From Heloderma charlesbogerti (Eukaryota; Chordata; Lepidosauria; Squamata; Helodermatidae): DNA of 64,000 nucleotides. A program made the translations under genes and the position numbers. Of the stretch, positions 44,494-55,658 are shown one piece after another; position 1 is the stretch's first letter, and every line of letters begins with the position of its first letter. The stretch is from assembly GCA_026122225.1 (NCBI GenBank), contig JANEZZ010002066.1, forward strand, positions 434,001-498,000, given 5' to 3'. The notes below the pieces were generated by a model. That model did no database searches, had not been told where the DNA came from, and saw nothing but the letters and a program-made list of their open reading frames with translations.

Positions 44494-45604
44494 TAGGGGT
44501 GGGTGGATCACTTACCCCATTCCAGCTGGGGGTGTCCACGGGGGGGGGAGGTGAGTGCTCCGTTCTGCCACAGATAGGGATGTCAGAGAATTCCGCCACG
44601 AATCTCGGGGAGGCCGAATGCCAGCGCATTCGCCCCCCGAAATCAGTGGCGGAATGGTCTGCCCCCCACCCCCCCAGGACAGGACTTACCTTGGGTGGAT
44701 CTTTCTGGCGGCGGCAGCTCCGGCGGCGGTTTGGCGGTGATTCGACGGCGGCTGATGCGGCGGCTGGTCTTCCGACCGGCTGCCGCTGCCGCCATTTCCA
44801 GTTAAAAACAAAACAAAACAAAAAAAATGTGATAGGCTACGTAAAGATTTATGTAGCCTATCACAGCTAGATTTTTTTAAAAAACACCATGAGAGGCTAC
44901 GTAAATGTTTACGTAGCCTATCACGGCTGATTTAAAAGAAAAGAAAAAACGCACATACACAAATGGTGGCGCCCATGGGTGCTGCCATTTGCTTTCCTTA
45001 TTTTGGCATGTCTTAGTCTACATAAACATTTACGTAGACTAAGACGGCGAAAATAAGGGGAATGCAAATAGTGTAGATGCCACGCTATTTGCATTCCCCT
45101 TATTTTTGCTGTCTTAGTCTACGTAAATGTTTACATAGACTAAGACGTGCCAAAATAAGGAACGCAAATGGCGGCACCCATGGGTGCCACCATTTGCGTA
45201 TGCGCGTTGTTGTTTTTTTCTTTTAAATCAGCCGTGATAGGCTACGTAAACATTTACGTAGCCTATCATGGCTGACTGCAGGGATGCAAACGGTGGCGGC
45301 TTTGGCCGCCGCCATTTGCGTCCCTGCTAGCCAACGGCCAGATGTCCGTCCGCTGGCAGAGCCGGCTGGCAGCTCCGCAGAATCCCTGCGGAGCGGAGCC
45401 GGCCGGCCAGAATTTTGGGGGGGAAGGACGGAGTGCCTCCCTCTCGGCCAGAATTTCGGGGGGAGGGACAGAGCGCCTCCCCCTCCCATGAATGTCACCC
45501 TTCAAAAAGGTAAGTGACTTTCATACATCCCTAGCCACAGACCCCAATGCAATCTTGGAATCCAGCCTCATTGGGGTCCGTGGCAGAATTCTCCAACATC
45601 CCTA
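44494..45604. mobile_element. Short hAT-like element hosting a palindrome-array copy, TSD CTTTTAAA
   Basis: TAGGGGTGGGTGGATCACTT to TTCTCCAACATCCCTA with a perfect 8-bp duplication. Without its guest it is only about 145 bp, a near-minimal element of two ends. Confidence 0.92.
44575..45533. mobile_element. Palindrome-array hAT-like element, TSD GCCACAGA
   Basis: TAGGGATGTCAGAGAATTCC to CTTTCATACATCCCTA with a perfect 8-bp duplication. The core is nearly complete: P-P-R-Q-S-Q'-R'-P. S uses GGGGAATGCAAATAGTG and CACGCTATTTGCATTCCCC. The right-hand second P is absent. Confidence 0.96.
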
Positions 45605-46255
45605 CTTTTAAATGGCAAGTGGCTAGAAGAACCCCCCACCTGGCTGAGGCAAAAAGTCTTTTGGGGGGAGAAAGCGGTGTGTGGTGGGGGAGAGAGAGGA
45701 TGCCCCAGTGGTAGGGTCCCCTTTGGATGTTCCCCAAGCCCCCTCACTTCCTCAGAAGAAATGGGGCACTTTCCCAGCTCCATGTAGGGATCCCTTTCTC
45801 TCCCTTGCTTTTGAGAGCTGTCAGGTTTTTGACAGCTCTCAAAAGCAGCATGGGACCGCTCTCCAGAACTGCTCAGCGAGTGGGTCTGGGTGAGCACAGA
45901 GGCTCATTGAGCACATCTGGGGAAGCAGGAGTGGGGGCAGCAGCTTGGAGAGCACCTGAGGAAGCCGAGCGTGGGGGAGTCCATCCATCCCTAGAAATGC
46001 ACCTATCCTTTAAAAGTCACACTTCTCTGAATTTTCTAGTAGAGTTCTCAGTTTAAAAAACAAATATGTGTACAAAAACATGTATATTAGCAGAACGTGC
46101 ACACAAAAATGAATACATAAATGAAAACAATGTTGAAAAAGGCACATTAGGAAAATTACTTGCAAAATAGGTGCAGATTAAACAGAATTGCATACACTAG
46201 GAGAAATGTATAGAAAAGCACACAATTGTTCATGCAAACCAGGTTAAGAAACCCA

Positions 46256-47317
46256 AGCCAGGAAAGGAGTAGAAACCTACTCAGATCCTGGCTTGTGCTT
46301 CTCAGCCTAGGATCTGAGTAGCAACCCTAGACAGAGTGTCATCTACAGTACTGACTTTCTGTCTGAGTGGGAGGAGAGAGCGGACAGTTAGGTCCAGTTC
46401 TCCTTCCTGTCCCTGAACAATTTAATCAGGCCCAACATCAAGATTCATCATGGTGGGGCAAAATCCAGGGGGCAGCATCCCAAGTGCCCCACCACAGCTG
46501 ACCCTGGATTATTTAAATTGTATGGCCTGGCAGTGTACAGAGAACTGCTGGGAATTTCAGCTCCCACTGACATATCCTCATTATACCCAGTGCCTTGGAA
46601 CCCTGCCTCTGATCTGCACCATACTGGAAGCAAGGCCCAGAGGCACTGGGAACAATGAGACTGTGGCTGCCTCCCCTAGTGCTGTGCCAGAAATTTCAAC
46701 TATGCCGTTTTCAGCATTTCATGGGGATGGGGTGTGTGGCAGAAAAATGAAAACCCTGGAGAAAGAAGCTGGGAGGGGTGAGAATTTCAGGGAATTTTCT
46801 CTCAGGGAGGGAGACAGGGTTTCCACGTAGCTTTTTAAATGTAGGCAATTCTTGAGGGGCCTTCTTTCTATTTTTGTTTGTTTGTTTTTTAAAAAAACCT
46901 CAGCACTTGCAGGAGCCCAGGTCTCTTCTCCAGCTCTGCAATCCTTTCTGAACTCCCAGGAGACCATGTGATCCTGCCCTCTCCAGTTCTTTAAGTTCAG
47001 GAACTCTTTAAGTTCAGGAAGAACTTTAAAAAGCACTTTAAAGACGGTATGTGGAAAGCCTGTCCCCCTCCCCAAGGAGAAAATTCTCCCCCTCCCTGCA
47101 AAAAAGGGAGAAAAAAACAGTGCTTCTTTTGCAGGGAGAGAAAGCATTCCCAAACATAGGGCGCAGGGTTGGGCACCTCGCTAGCCTCACCTAGCTCTTG
47201 CAGCCACAGGGCCAGGCTAGAGAAGTACTGGCCAATGCCGCTGCACTGCTTTCAGTGCCGACACCCATCCTTGCTGCTGCCTGCTGGCATGCACTACTGT
47301 GCATCCCCACCAACCCC
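46256..47317. other. No recognisable feature
   Basis: Non-coding. Short A- and T-runs near 46.88 kb; no family recognised. Confidence 0.4.
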
Positions 47318-48692
47318 TAGGGTTGTACAGATTCCCCGCCGTCCGCTCTGGTGGGGAATCCATGGGGTGGGGAGCCGATCCATTCCTCCCCTCCCCAAAT
47401 CCTCCGGAGCGGCTCTGCTCCACTTAGGGATGTACAAAAGTCACTTACCTTTCCGTGGATTCTGTTCATGGTGAGGGGGGAGGTGTTCTGTCCCTCCCCC
47501 CAGAATCCTCGACGGGGGGGAGGCGATCCAGTCCTCCCCCCTGGAATCCTCGACGGCTGGCTGTGCTCCACGGCAGCTCCGCGGAGCAGCCAGCCAGGCC
47601 AGGGCCATCCACAGCTAGGTTTCCAGCCGCGGTGGCTGCTGGGTAAAAAAAAAGGCGTACACAAATGGCGGCGGCTACAGCCACCGCCATTTGCATTCCT
47701 TGTTTTTCGCCGTCTTAGTCTATGTAAATATTTACGTAGACTATTATGGTGAAAATAAAGGGGAATGCAAATAGCATAGTGGGCGCTATTTGTGTCCCTT
47801 TTTGATTGGCCGTTTTAGCCTATGTAAATATTTACATAGACTAAGACGGCGAAAAATAAGGAATGCAAATGGTGGCGGCCGTAGCCGCTGCCATTTGCGT
47901 AAGCGTTTTGGGTTTTTTTACCAGGATGTGATAGGCTACGTAAGTCTTTACATAGCCTATCATGTCTCTGTAAAAAACAAAAACAAAAAACAAACGCCAG
48001 ACTGCAAATGGCGGCAGCAGTGGCAGCCAGTCGGAAGACCAGCCACCGGAGCCACCGCCAGAGCCGCCGCCAGAGCCACCGCCGCATGGAACATCCCCCC
48101 CATGTAAGTCTCGTCCCAAGGGGGATCCGCGGGGGGACGGGGTGGTGGCAGGCCATTCCGCCACAGATTTCGGGGGGCCGAATGCACTGGCATTCAGCCT
48201 CACCGAGATCCGTGGCAGAATTCTCTGACATCCCTAGCTCCACGAGGATTCCCGGGGGGGGGGGAGCCCAGCTTGGGGGCCGCTTACCTTGCTGCCTGCT
48301 GGCCAGAGCTGTTTGCTTCCTCCCTGCCAATCACCATTTTTTTTCTTTCTTTTTTTTAAGGCGATAGGCAGGATGTGCCCATAGACATATACGCCAAATA
48401 GAGCCATGAATCTTGCATATATGCCTATGGACACGTAGACTTATATGCAAGATTCATGGCTCTATTTGCATATAAGTCTATGGGCACATTGCCTTTGAAA
48501 GAAAGAAAAGAAATGGCAATTGGCAGGGAGGAGGCGAATGACTCTGGCCGGCAAGAAGCAGCTGAGTGCCATTCCGCCTCCAATCCTCCTAGAGCGGAGG
48601 TAAGTGGTACAGATCCGCCGCAGATTCCTGAGGCCGGATTCAAAAGAATCCAGCCTCATTTGAATCTGCGGCAGATTTCTCCATCATCCTTA
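47318..48692. mobile_element. Foldback hAT-like element hosting a palindrome-array copy
   Basis: Begins TAGGGTTGTACAGATTCCCC, ends CTCCATCATCCTTA. After the guest, the interior holds GCGATAGGCAGGATGTGCCC and GACTTATATGCAAGATTCAT, as in 8896-9442 and 17821-19212. Outer 8-mers match 5 of 8. Confidence 0.65.
47425..48236. mobile_element. Palindrome-array hAT-like element, TSD GCTCCACT/GCTCCACG
   Basis: TAGGGATGTACAAAAGTCAC to CTCTGACATCCCTA; 7 of 8 duplication. R, Q, S-like and P modules are present but reduced: one P (CATCCTGG-less GATAGGCTACGTAAGTC) and two Q. Ends are X on the left and Y on the right. Confidence 0.9.
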
Positions 48693-49014
48693 TCCACTCC
48701 TGTGCTCCCTGGTAGGCTTAGGCATCTTCCGTGCCCTAGTCAATCAGAAGCTTTCCATCAGCCAGCAGTGTGATGTTGCTACTAAAAAACCTAAAGCACC
48801 CTTTGTAATATATGGTATATTTATGCTGTGCCAACTTAGTGGTCAAAAGGCACAAGTGTTTCTTGAGAAAAGTTGGCCCCGAACATGCTCCAGTTTTAGG
48901 GTGTGCCTTAGGGTGTGGTTCTGAGATGGACACCCAAAGTGAGAACTGGATGAAGAGAGAACAAGAAATATAAACAGCCATAGTTTCACCTCATTGGAAT
49001 AGTCTACCCATGTT
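48693..49014. other. No recognisable feature
   Basis: Short non-coding spacer. Confidence 0.3.
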
Positions 49015-49894
49015 TAGGGATGGACGAAAGGGACTTACCTTGTCCCGCAGCTTGCTTTGCAGTGAGGGGGAGGCGCTTCGCTTCTCCCCCTGAAGTTCAG
49101 GCAAGGGGAAGGAGGCACCCCGCCTCGCCCGGCCAAAATTCAGGCCGGGGAGAAGCGCCCCGTCTCCCCGGCCGTGAAAGAAAAAGTGAAAAAAAAAAGT
49201 GATAGGCTACGTAATGATTAACGTAGCCTATCACGGCTAGATTTCCAAAGACAGCCGTGATAGGCTACGTAAATCGTCACGTAGCCTATCACAGGTGACT
49301 TTGAAAAAAAAAAAAGCACGTACGCAAATGGTGGCACCCATGGGGCGATGCCATTTCTGTTCCTTAGTTTGGCATGTCTAGTCTACGTAAAGATTTACGT
49401 AGACTACGGCGAAAATAAGGGCAACGCAAATAGCGTTTCGTTATTTTCGCCGTAGTCTACGTAAATCTTTACGTAGATTAGTCGTGCCAAACTAAGGAAT
49501 GCAAATGGCGGCGCCCCATGGGTGCCGCCATTTGTGTATGCACTTTTTTTTTTTTTCAAAGTTACCCGTGATAGGCTACGTGACGATTTACGTAGCCTAT
49601 CACGGCTGACTTTGGAAATCTAGCCGTGATAGGCTACGTAAATAGTTACGTAGCCTATCACGGGTGTGTGTGTGTATGTGTGTTTTTACTTTACTTTACT
49701 TTTTTATTTTGCAATGGTGGCCGCGGCAGCCGGTCGGGAGAAAACGCTGCCAAGAGGGACATTCGCCGAAGGTAAGTCCCATCCCGCGGAGGGGCGGGGG
49801 GCCCCACGGAGAATTTCCCCAACACTTTCGGGGGGCTGAATGCGTCAGCACTCGGCCTCCCAAAGATTCGTGGAGAAATTCTCCGCCATCCCTA
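49015..49894. mobile_element. Palindrome-array hAT-like element, TSD CCCATGTT
   Basis: TAGGGATGGACGAAAGGGAC to TTCTCCGCCATCCCTA with a perfect 8-bp duplication. The core is complete: P (49201-49232), P (49259-49290), R (about 49321-49360), Q (about 49379-49407), S (about 49406-49452), Q' (about 49453-49480), R' (about 49500-49540), P (about 49569-49600), P (about 49627-49660). High CpG retention suggests a young copy. Confidence 0.97.
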
Positions 49895-49979
49895 CCCATG
49901 TTTTAACCTTAGGCTACATTAACTGAAGCATAGTGCCCAGATCAGAAGAAGTAATCATTCCATTCTGTTTTGCATTTGT

Positions 49980-50258
49980 CGAGCCTAGCCCAAGCACCAG
50001 TGTGGGCTTGGGATGTCAGTCGTGCCTGGGAATGTGGCAGACAACCCCCACCTGCTGCCCCAAGCCATGCCCACTGAGACCCCTGCCCCAATTGGCCCTC
50101 CCCACCTGCCAAGCATCCCGCACTCACCCCAGGCCCAACCAGCAATCTCTGCACCCGCCATTTTGTGGGGGGGGGAGTAGCGGGCGCAGATATGTGCACA
50201 TTTGTTCTTGCACAAAATGGTGCTGTGAATGGCCGGGGGGGTGGGGGTGCCCATCCAT
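49980..50258. mobile_element. 31392-type hAT-like fragment
   Basis: CCAAGCCATGCCCACTGAG, CCATTTTGTGGGGGGGG and GTGCCCATCCATCCC parallel 31392-31901. The left end is not clearly preserved. Confidence 0.5.
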
Positions 50259-50929
50259 CCCTTCTGTAGTCCCTACTACTTTGGAACCAGGATCTGATTT
50301 AGAAGTGGTCCAAGATGATTTGGAATCCAGTGCAGTTGAGGGAAGCTCAGGGCTTGAGAGTATGGCTCTGCCTGGCCTCCCATCTGATTACAGGCTGAGG
50401 GAATATGGCATGGGGCTTTTCAGTCACATCTGAAAGATGAGGCTTTGAGTCAGTCCTCTGATTTACAGAGAACCGGGCAGGAGGAAGACTCCACAGGAGA
50501 GGGGGGGTTGGGGGGTGTCACCCAGGGTGAGACATCAACTCAAAAAGGTGGAACAGAGACAACCCATTCAGCATAGTTCTCATTTATGGGATGGATTTCC
50601 CTGTCAAGATAGATCATCAGAACCCATCATGGCCCATTTACACCTGTAATGTTGCATAGGTGGGCCCTTTACCGACACAATCTACATAACATTTAATTTC
50701 AAGAAGAAGAAGAGTCTCCATGTTAAAAGAAAATGGCAACTCCCTCCAAGATGGCAATGGCTGCAGGCACTCCCCACCGGTCCAGGTAGCTGGGAGGGTG
50801 GCTTCGGATGTCCAGATCCCACTTTGGATCCGGAGGCCAAAGTGGGTTGGCCCAGCTCCAGATCATGCTAAGGTGAGCCAGGCCCAATTCAGAAGCTCCA
50901 AATGGTCCTCCAAAGCAGGTCAGGGGCCC
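50259..50929. other. No recognisable feature
   Basis: Non-coding. The 177-codon open frame beginning near 50720 has no recognisable domain and runs through a CR1 antisense fragment. Confidence 0.4.
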
Positions 50930-51130
50930 CTGCATAAGCCTCATTTTAATGCCCATTCCCATAGCTTGGGGAGGTCCTTTGGAAGCTCTTCACTATCCTT
51001 TTCGTATTATTTAATCAAGCAAAATAATTTGATGTCATCAGGAAACGTGGCCACCTTACTGCTCATGTTTAACTCCAGATCATTTGTAAACAAGCTAAAC
51101 AGATACCAGTCCCAGTACAGATCCTTAGAA
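50930..51130 (-). mobile_element. CR1 reverse transcriptase fragment
   Basis: On the minus strand: LFTNDLELNMSSKVATFPDD then IKLF, matching the CR1 active-site block (usually FxNDL...KFADDxKL, here FPDD), then DSEELPKDLPKLWEWALK. The catalytic alanine-to-proline change and the stops show it is dead. Confidence 0.75.
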
Positions 51131-52189
51131 ACAGAATCTGAACCTGTTTGCCTTTTAGACTGGTTTTATTTATTTATTTTCTTTGCAGGTGGTTCTGGTC
51201 TTTCGAAACTGGACGTCTTGTGGCAGGAAGGCAATAAATATATCTTATCATGAAATATATGACTTACAATTAGACAATTGAAATTTCTTGTTGGAATGCG
51301 TTGCACTTGCATTTATTAATGTATTTACAAGGTGTATATACTGCTCTACATTCAGCAGGATTCCTGTGCAGGGAACAATAAAAGAAGGAAACAGAACCTA
51401 AGGACAAAATTAAACTATTTCCGATCAGATTTTCTCTTACATGTTCACCTTGAGGAAGTGCAAGGTACGGAAATGCTGAAAAGGATGGGCAATTATGGCA
51501 CTTAAGAAAGGCAGCTTTAATTAGGCAGTCAAACAGAAACCTGTTATTAATATTCCAGTGAAAACCTATCTGATATGAATTTCACAATGTAACCACCAAT
51601 ACCGAGACAAGGTTATCTACAAGATCACCTCATCGCAGTGGGGGTGGGGGGTGGGGAAACCTTTAAAACACTTCAGTAACATAGACAGCTGCTGGCATGG
51701 TGTGCAAATGAGAAGTAGACAGCATGTTTATAGCAGAAGTATAAAATTTCAAGGGGTGTATTGTGACAACCTATAGTTAATTATTGCTTGCAACGTCTAA
51801 CTGCAATTGCACAATTATGTACCATTCTATATTAAGTTGATCTCCACGAATGTCGAGCCTTTGACAATGGTTTTTTTTGTGTGTGTGGATGGAATTCTCT
51901 TGAAGTCTCAGCAATGGAGTGGAAGGATCCCTAATGTTTAAAACGTGAGGAGTTTCATATGAAAGCAGAACACGTCATTTTATCCCCTTTCTTGGCTCAC
52001 TCAAAGGGGAGAAAAAGCCCTGGAGGACTTAGTTGAAGTGATTTTTCTGAAAGCCTCAGGAATGTTTCTAACAGCAGTTGAGAAAATGTAGTTATGAATA
52101 TCATTGTCTGAAAAGCTTGCAGGATTTGAGTTTGAGCCATGGCTGCAACATGGACAAAGACGCAATTTCCCAAATGCGTGCATCAGTCA
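51131..52189. other. No recognisable feature
   Basis: AT-rich non-coding sequence. Confidence 0.35.
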
Positions 52190-52410
52190 TGTGCATCTTT
52201 GAAATGTAAGCATTCTTCTCCCATTAATTAAAGCACATTCGTTGGCATTTTTCAAATGAATGCATGCTGTTGAAGACGTTGAGTCTGGGAATCATGTTGA
52301 AAGCTTGGAAATGGATGGAGTTTGTCTGAGTCTGTATTTGCTCCAGAAGATGAGAACTGGGGAAATCCTCATCAAAAATGAACTGAAGTAAAGTTCTCAT
52401 ACATCCCCAT
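52190..52410 (+). mobile_element. 32073-type hAT-like fragment
   Basis: CATTCTTCTCCCATTAATTA, GAATCATGTTGAAAGC, AAATCCTCATCAAAAATGAA and TTCTCATACATCCCCA match the right half of 32073-32509. Confidence 0.65.
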
Positions 52411-53410
52411 GTCTCTGGATGCTCAGATAAAGGTGATGGCCTGGATGCTTTTTTGACAGATGGAGGAAGCGATCCTATGGCCCCCAGACAGCGTTTGAGG
52501 GACCATAGGTTAACTCAGATTCCCCAATCCGAGGTCGGAGACAGTGCTCCAACTTCAGTGGGGGGGATCTGAGAACCAACCCCCAGAAAGAAGCATGCCA
52601 GCTGGCCTCTGAGGTCAAACCCAACCTTGGGGAGGGGAAAGAGGGGGCATTTCAGGGGAAGGGGAGGGGAGGAGACTGGATAGACCAGGATACAAGCTTT
52701 TCTGGTGTCTCTACTAGCCTCCTTCCCTCCCCCACTGAAACGCCTTTGCTAGACAGGCAAAAAAGCCCATCTAGCAAAAAATGCAGGGCAGCAGGACAGG
52801 GAGGCAAAGGTCACCTCTGCTGCTCTGCCCACTCTGCAGGATGCTCTTAAGCCTCCATGTTCTCTTACTCTCAACTAAGGAGCAGGACTACTTTGCTAAC
52901 TCTCAACTAAGGTGCTAACTCTCAATTAAGGAGCATTTATTAGGGCTTATGAGAATTTCTCAAATCATCTGAAAATGCCATGTCCAAACACTAGAAAAAA
53001 CAGTAGAGGTTTTTTTTTTTTTTAGAAATGTTTGTAAATTCAAGGAAATAATGATCCAGTTCAAAAAATGTATTTTTAAAAATGACATTTTTCAGAAACG
53101 TGAATTTTTACGCTTTAGTCAATGGGGGGGGGAGTGCACACTTTTGAAAAAAATATGCACAGATATGTGCAGTTTCCCCATTTGAACTGGCCCCAAAATA
53201 GATTGAAAATGAGAATGAGCTAAAACAAGCTCCCACACGGTATTATGATGGTCGCAGATCATATTAAGTTAACGTTAAATAAAGTTGTGGTTCTGGTTAA
53301 TCCAATGACACAGGTTTTGTCTAATTATTCCAGATATGGCTGCAGATGTTGTTGTCCACCTTGAGATATTCTGAAGGAAGACAGGATAGAAATGTTTTAA
53401 ATAACCAATA
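52411..53410. other. No recognisable feature
   Basis: Non-coding sequence with short direct repeats (AACTCTCAACTAAGG, about 52.87-52.93 kb) and poly-T runs. Confidence 0.35.
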
Positions 53411-53486
53411 TGTTTGGCCTGCAGAAGGTCCCAGATTCCATCCCAGGTCTCTCTAGGTAGGGCTCGAAAAATTCCTGCCTGAAACC

Positions 53487-54313
53487 TAGGGATGTCAGAG
53501 AATTCCGCCACGGATCTTGGTGAGGCTGAATGCCAGTGCAGCCCAGGGACGAGACTCACCTGGGGCGGATCTTCTGGGCGGCGGCAGCTCCGGTGACGGG
53601 GGCAGCAGCGGCCAGTCTTCCGACCGGCTGCCACCGCTGCCATTTCCAGGCAGGCTTGTGTAAAAAAAAAAAAGACGTGATAGGCTGCGTAAATCTTTAT
53701 GTAGCCTATCATGGCTAGGTTTTTTAAAAAAAGAAAAAAAGATATGATAGGCTACGTAAATCTTTACGTAGCCTATCATGGTTGGGTGGGTTTAAAAAAC
53801 AAACAAACCGTGTACGCAAATGGTGGCGGCTACGGCCGCCGCCATTTGCATTCCTTCTTTTTACCATCTTAATCTATGTAAATATTTATGTAGGCTAAAA
53901 CGGTGAATGAAAAAGGGACGCAAATAGCGCCTGCTAAGCTATTTGCATTCCCCTTGATTTTCGCCGTCATAGTCTACGTAAATATTTACGTAGATTAAGA
54001 TGGCCAAAAAGAAGGAACACAAATGGCGGTGGCCGTAGCTGCCGCCATTTGCATACACGGTTGGTTGTTTTGTTTTGTTTTACCCAGAGCCCTCTGCAGC
54101 CGGAAATCTGGCTGCGGACGGCTCTGGCCTGGCTAGGCCAGACCTGGCGGGCTGTTCCGCAGAGCTGCCGCGGAGCACAGCCGGCCGTTCAAGGATTCCG
54201 GGGGGAGGAACGGAGTGCCTCCCCCCAGCCAGGATTCCGGGGGGAGGGATGGAACCCCTCCCCACCACCATCAACATAATCCGCGAAAAGTAAGTCACTT
54301 TCGTACATCCCTA
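53487..54313. mobile_element. Palindrome-array hAT-like element, TSD CTGAAACC
   Basis: TAGGGATGTCAGAGAATTCC to CTTTCGTACATCCCTA with a perfect 8-bp duplication inside a SINE. P-P-R-Q-S-Q'-R' are visible. The left Y end is shortened (CAGTGCAGCCCAGGGACG) and the right P pair is missing. Confidence 0.95.
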
Positions 54314-54382
54314 CTGAAACCCTGGAGAGCTGCTGCCACTCAGTGGCAGCAATATTGGGCTAGACAGACCAATGGTCTAACT

Positions 54383-54814
54383 TAGGGATGTTGTGGGAGT
54401 CTGAGAGGGTGGTGGAGACTGGCAGACTCAGTGTCCCAGACCCTGCTCACCAAGGCACTGTTCGCTGACCAGGCCTGTTCACCAAGCGCCACTGTTCAGC
54501 AAGTCTGCAACTGCCTGGCAGACACCCTTCTCCTTAGCGAGCTGCCATTTTGTGCAAAGGTGCCCTTTATCCAACATTACAGGTGAAAATGGTCGATTTA
54601 TGCCCATAAGGTTGTGTCAATGGCCCCTCTGCGGCCACCATTTACGCAACATTGCATTTCCAGAAAACTCTGAGATGCCATTTTTATGCAAAAGTTCATT
54701 GTCAGGCACTCACCAGGTTCTTGCTAGGCCATCCAGCAGCTTACAGGGGTGTGCATTATGGTGGTTTGGTGAGCACCTGGTGAGGACAGATGGAGGTGAG
54801 TCTGTCCATTCTTA
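54383..54814. mobile_element. 31392-type hAT-like element, TSD GTCTAACT/GCCTGACT
   Basis: TAGGGATGTTGTGGGAGTCTG to GTCTGTCCATTCTTA; 6 of 8 duplication; second insertion in the SINE. Contains CTGCCATTTTGTGCAAAGG and GATGCCATTTTTATGC as foldback parts. Confidence 0.65.
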
Positions 54815-54827
54815 GCCTGACTCATTC

Positions 54828-54828
<1 letters not shown>

Positions 54829-54877
<49 letters not shown>
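54829..54877. repeat. (ATCT)n microsatellite
   Basis: About 12 perfect ATCT units. Confidence 0.95.
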
Positions 54878-55650
54878 ATATTCATATACCACATAATATT
54901 AAAAATCTCCAAGTGGTTACTATATTGGCAGCTTCCTATGCTGCACCCATGTCTGTAGGTGGGGTCAGGCTACCACGCTTATCTTGAATGAGTCAGGATG
55001 ACATACAGCCAGGGGAGAAGTAGATGCCAACAGAATCCCTAGCACAGAAAATGCACACAGAAACATCCCTCCATTAAAAAAGCCCATTATGCTATCTTTA
55101 TAGCTTCATGTTACTTCTGAAACTCCCCTTTTCTAATGCCTGGTACTGGGAGGGGGGGGGTCAAATAAAAGTCTCCCAGAGATTTCCATTTGTGGCAGAA
55201 ATGCTCTTTTTCACCTTGTGAATATGCTTTGTTCCTTTTGGCAGAAGGAAAGAATTATACTGTCCAAAAAGGGGGTTATAAATTCTGCTTCTCTGCAAGA
55301 TCACCAGAGCACACGTAAAACCTGGCAGCTCTGTGGGGCCATTAAGGAGACATGCAGCGATTCCACCAGGGCATACATCAGTGGAAGCCTCACCTGCTTA
55401 GTGGCATCCTGTCTGCCAACTCAATGTTTGTAGCAGAAGAAGAAACCTGAGAAAAGACCTAAATGAAATAAATCACAACCCATGTAGAGTCATGGTTTTT
55501 CTGTTTCTTGTTTTGGTCTTTTGGATGGGTAGAAACATTCAACTTCCCAGGGCAAGTTCTTACCTCCTCTTAACCCATAGGAATCTGGAGGCCCAGGGGG
55601 GTAAATCTAGTTGCCAACGACTGCTCATCTAGAACCAAGGATAGTCCTGA
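54878..55650. other. No recognisable feature
   Basis: Begins ATTCATATACCACATAATATT, reminiscent of an L2 3' end, but nothing further is recognisable. Confidence 0.35.
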
Positions 55651-55658
55651 CCCCAAAG

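Larger units (their letters stand above)
43048..45993. mobile_element. 31392-type hAT-like element hosting two others, TSD GAAATTCA/GAAATGCA
   Basis: The left end has decayed to CAAAGATGG; the right end is GAGTCCATCCATCCCTA. Flanking 8-mers match 7 of 8. The GTCTGATGGACTCCCC and GTGGGGGAGTCC motifs resemble the 57882 and 62944 elements. It holds a palindrome-array copy, a tandem repeat block and a second nested pair. Confidence 0.6.
42974..46255 (+). mobile_element. 11153-type hAT-like element split by a 2.9-kb nested cluster
   Basis: The left piece, TAGGGATGGGGGAGAAATTC and CCTAATTTTGCACTTTTGAA, and the right piece from about 45994, ATCCTTTAAAAGTCACACTTC and TCTGAATTTTC, are consecutive parts of the family at 11153-11551. 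The right end is truncated near 46255. Between them lie at least three further layers of hAT-like elements. Confidence 0.6.
53411..54828 (+). mobile_element. tRNA-Ala-like SINE interrupted by two hAT-like elements
   Basis: Three pieces rebuild one SINE order: 53411-53486 (CTGCAGAAGGTCCCAGATTC, TCCTGCCTGAAACC), 54314-54382 (CTGGAGAGCTGCTGCCACTC, CAATGGTCTAACT) and 54815-54828 (GCCTGACTCATTCT). Same family as the minus-strand copy at 5430-5622. Confidence 0.7.

Noticed and set aside
15210..49894. PIF/Harbinger or Tc1/mariner origin for the TAGGGATG elements
   Set aside because: Those families duplicate 3-bp TWA or TA targets; here perfect 8-bp duplications are seen many times, as in hAT.
50720..51253. 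177-codon plus-strand open frame as a host gene
   Set aside because: No domain is visible and its middle is the antisense of a CR1 reverse transcriptase fragment.
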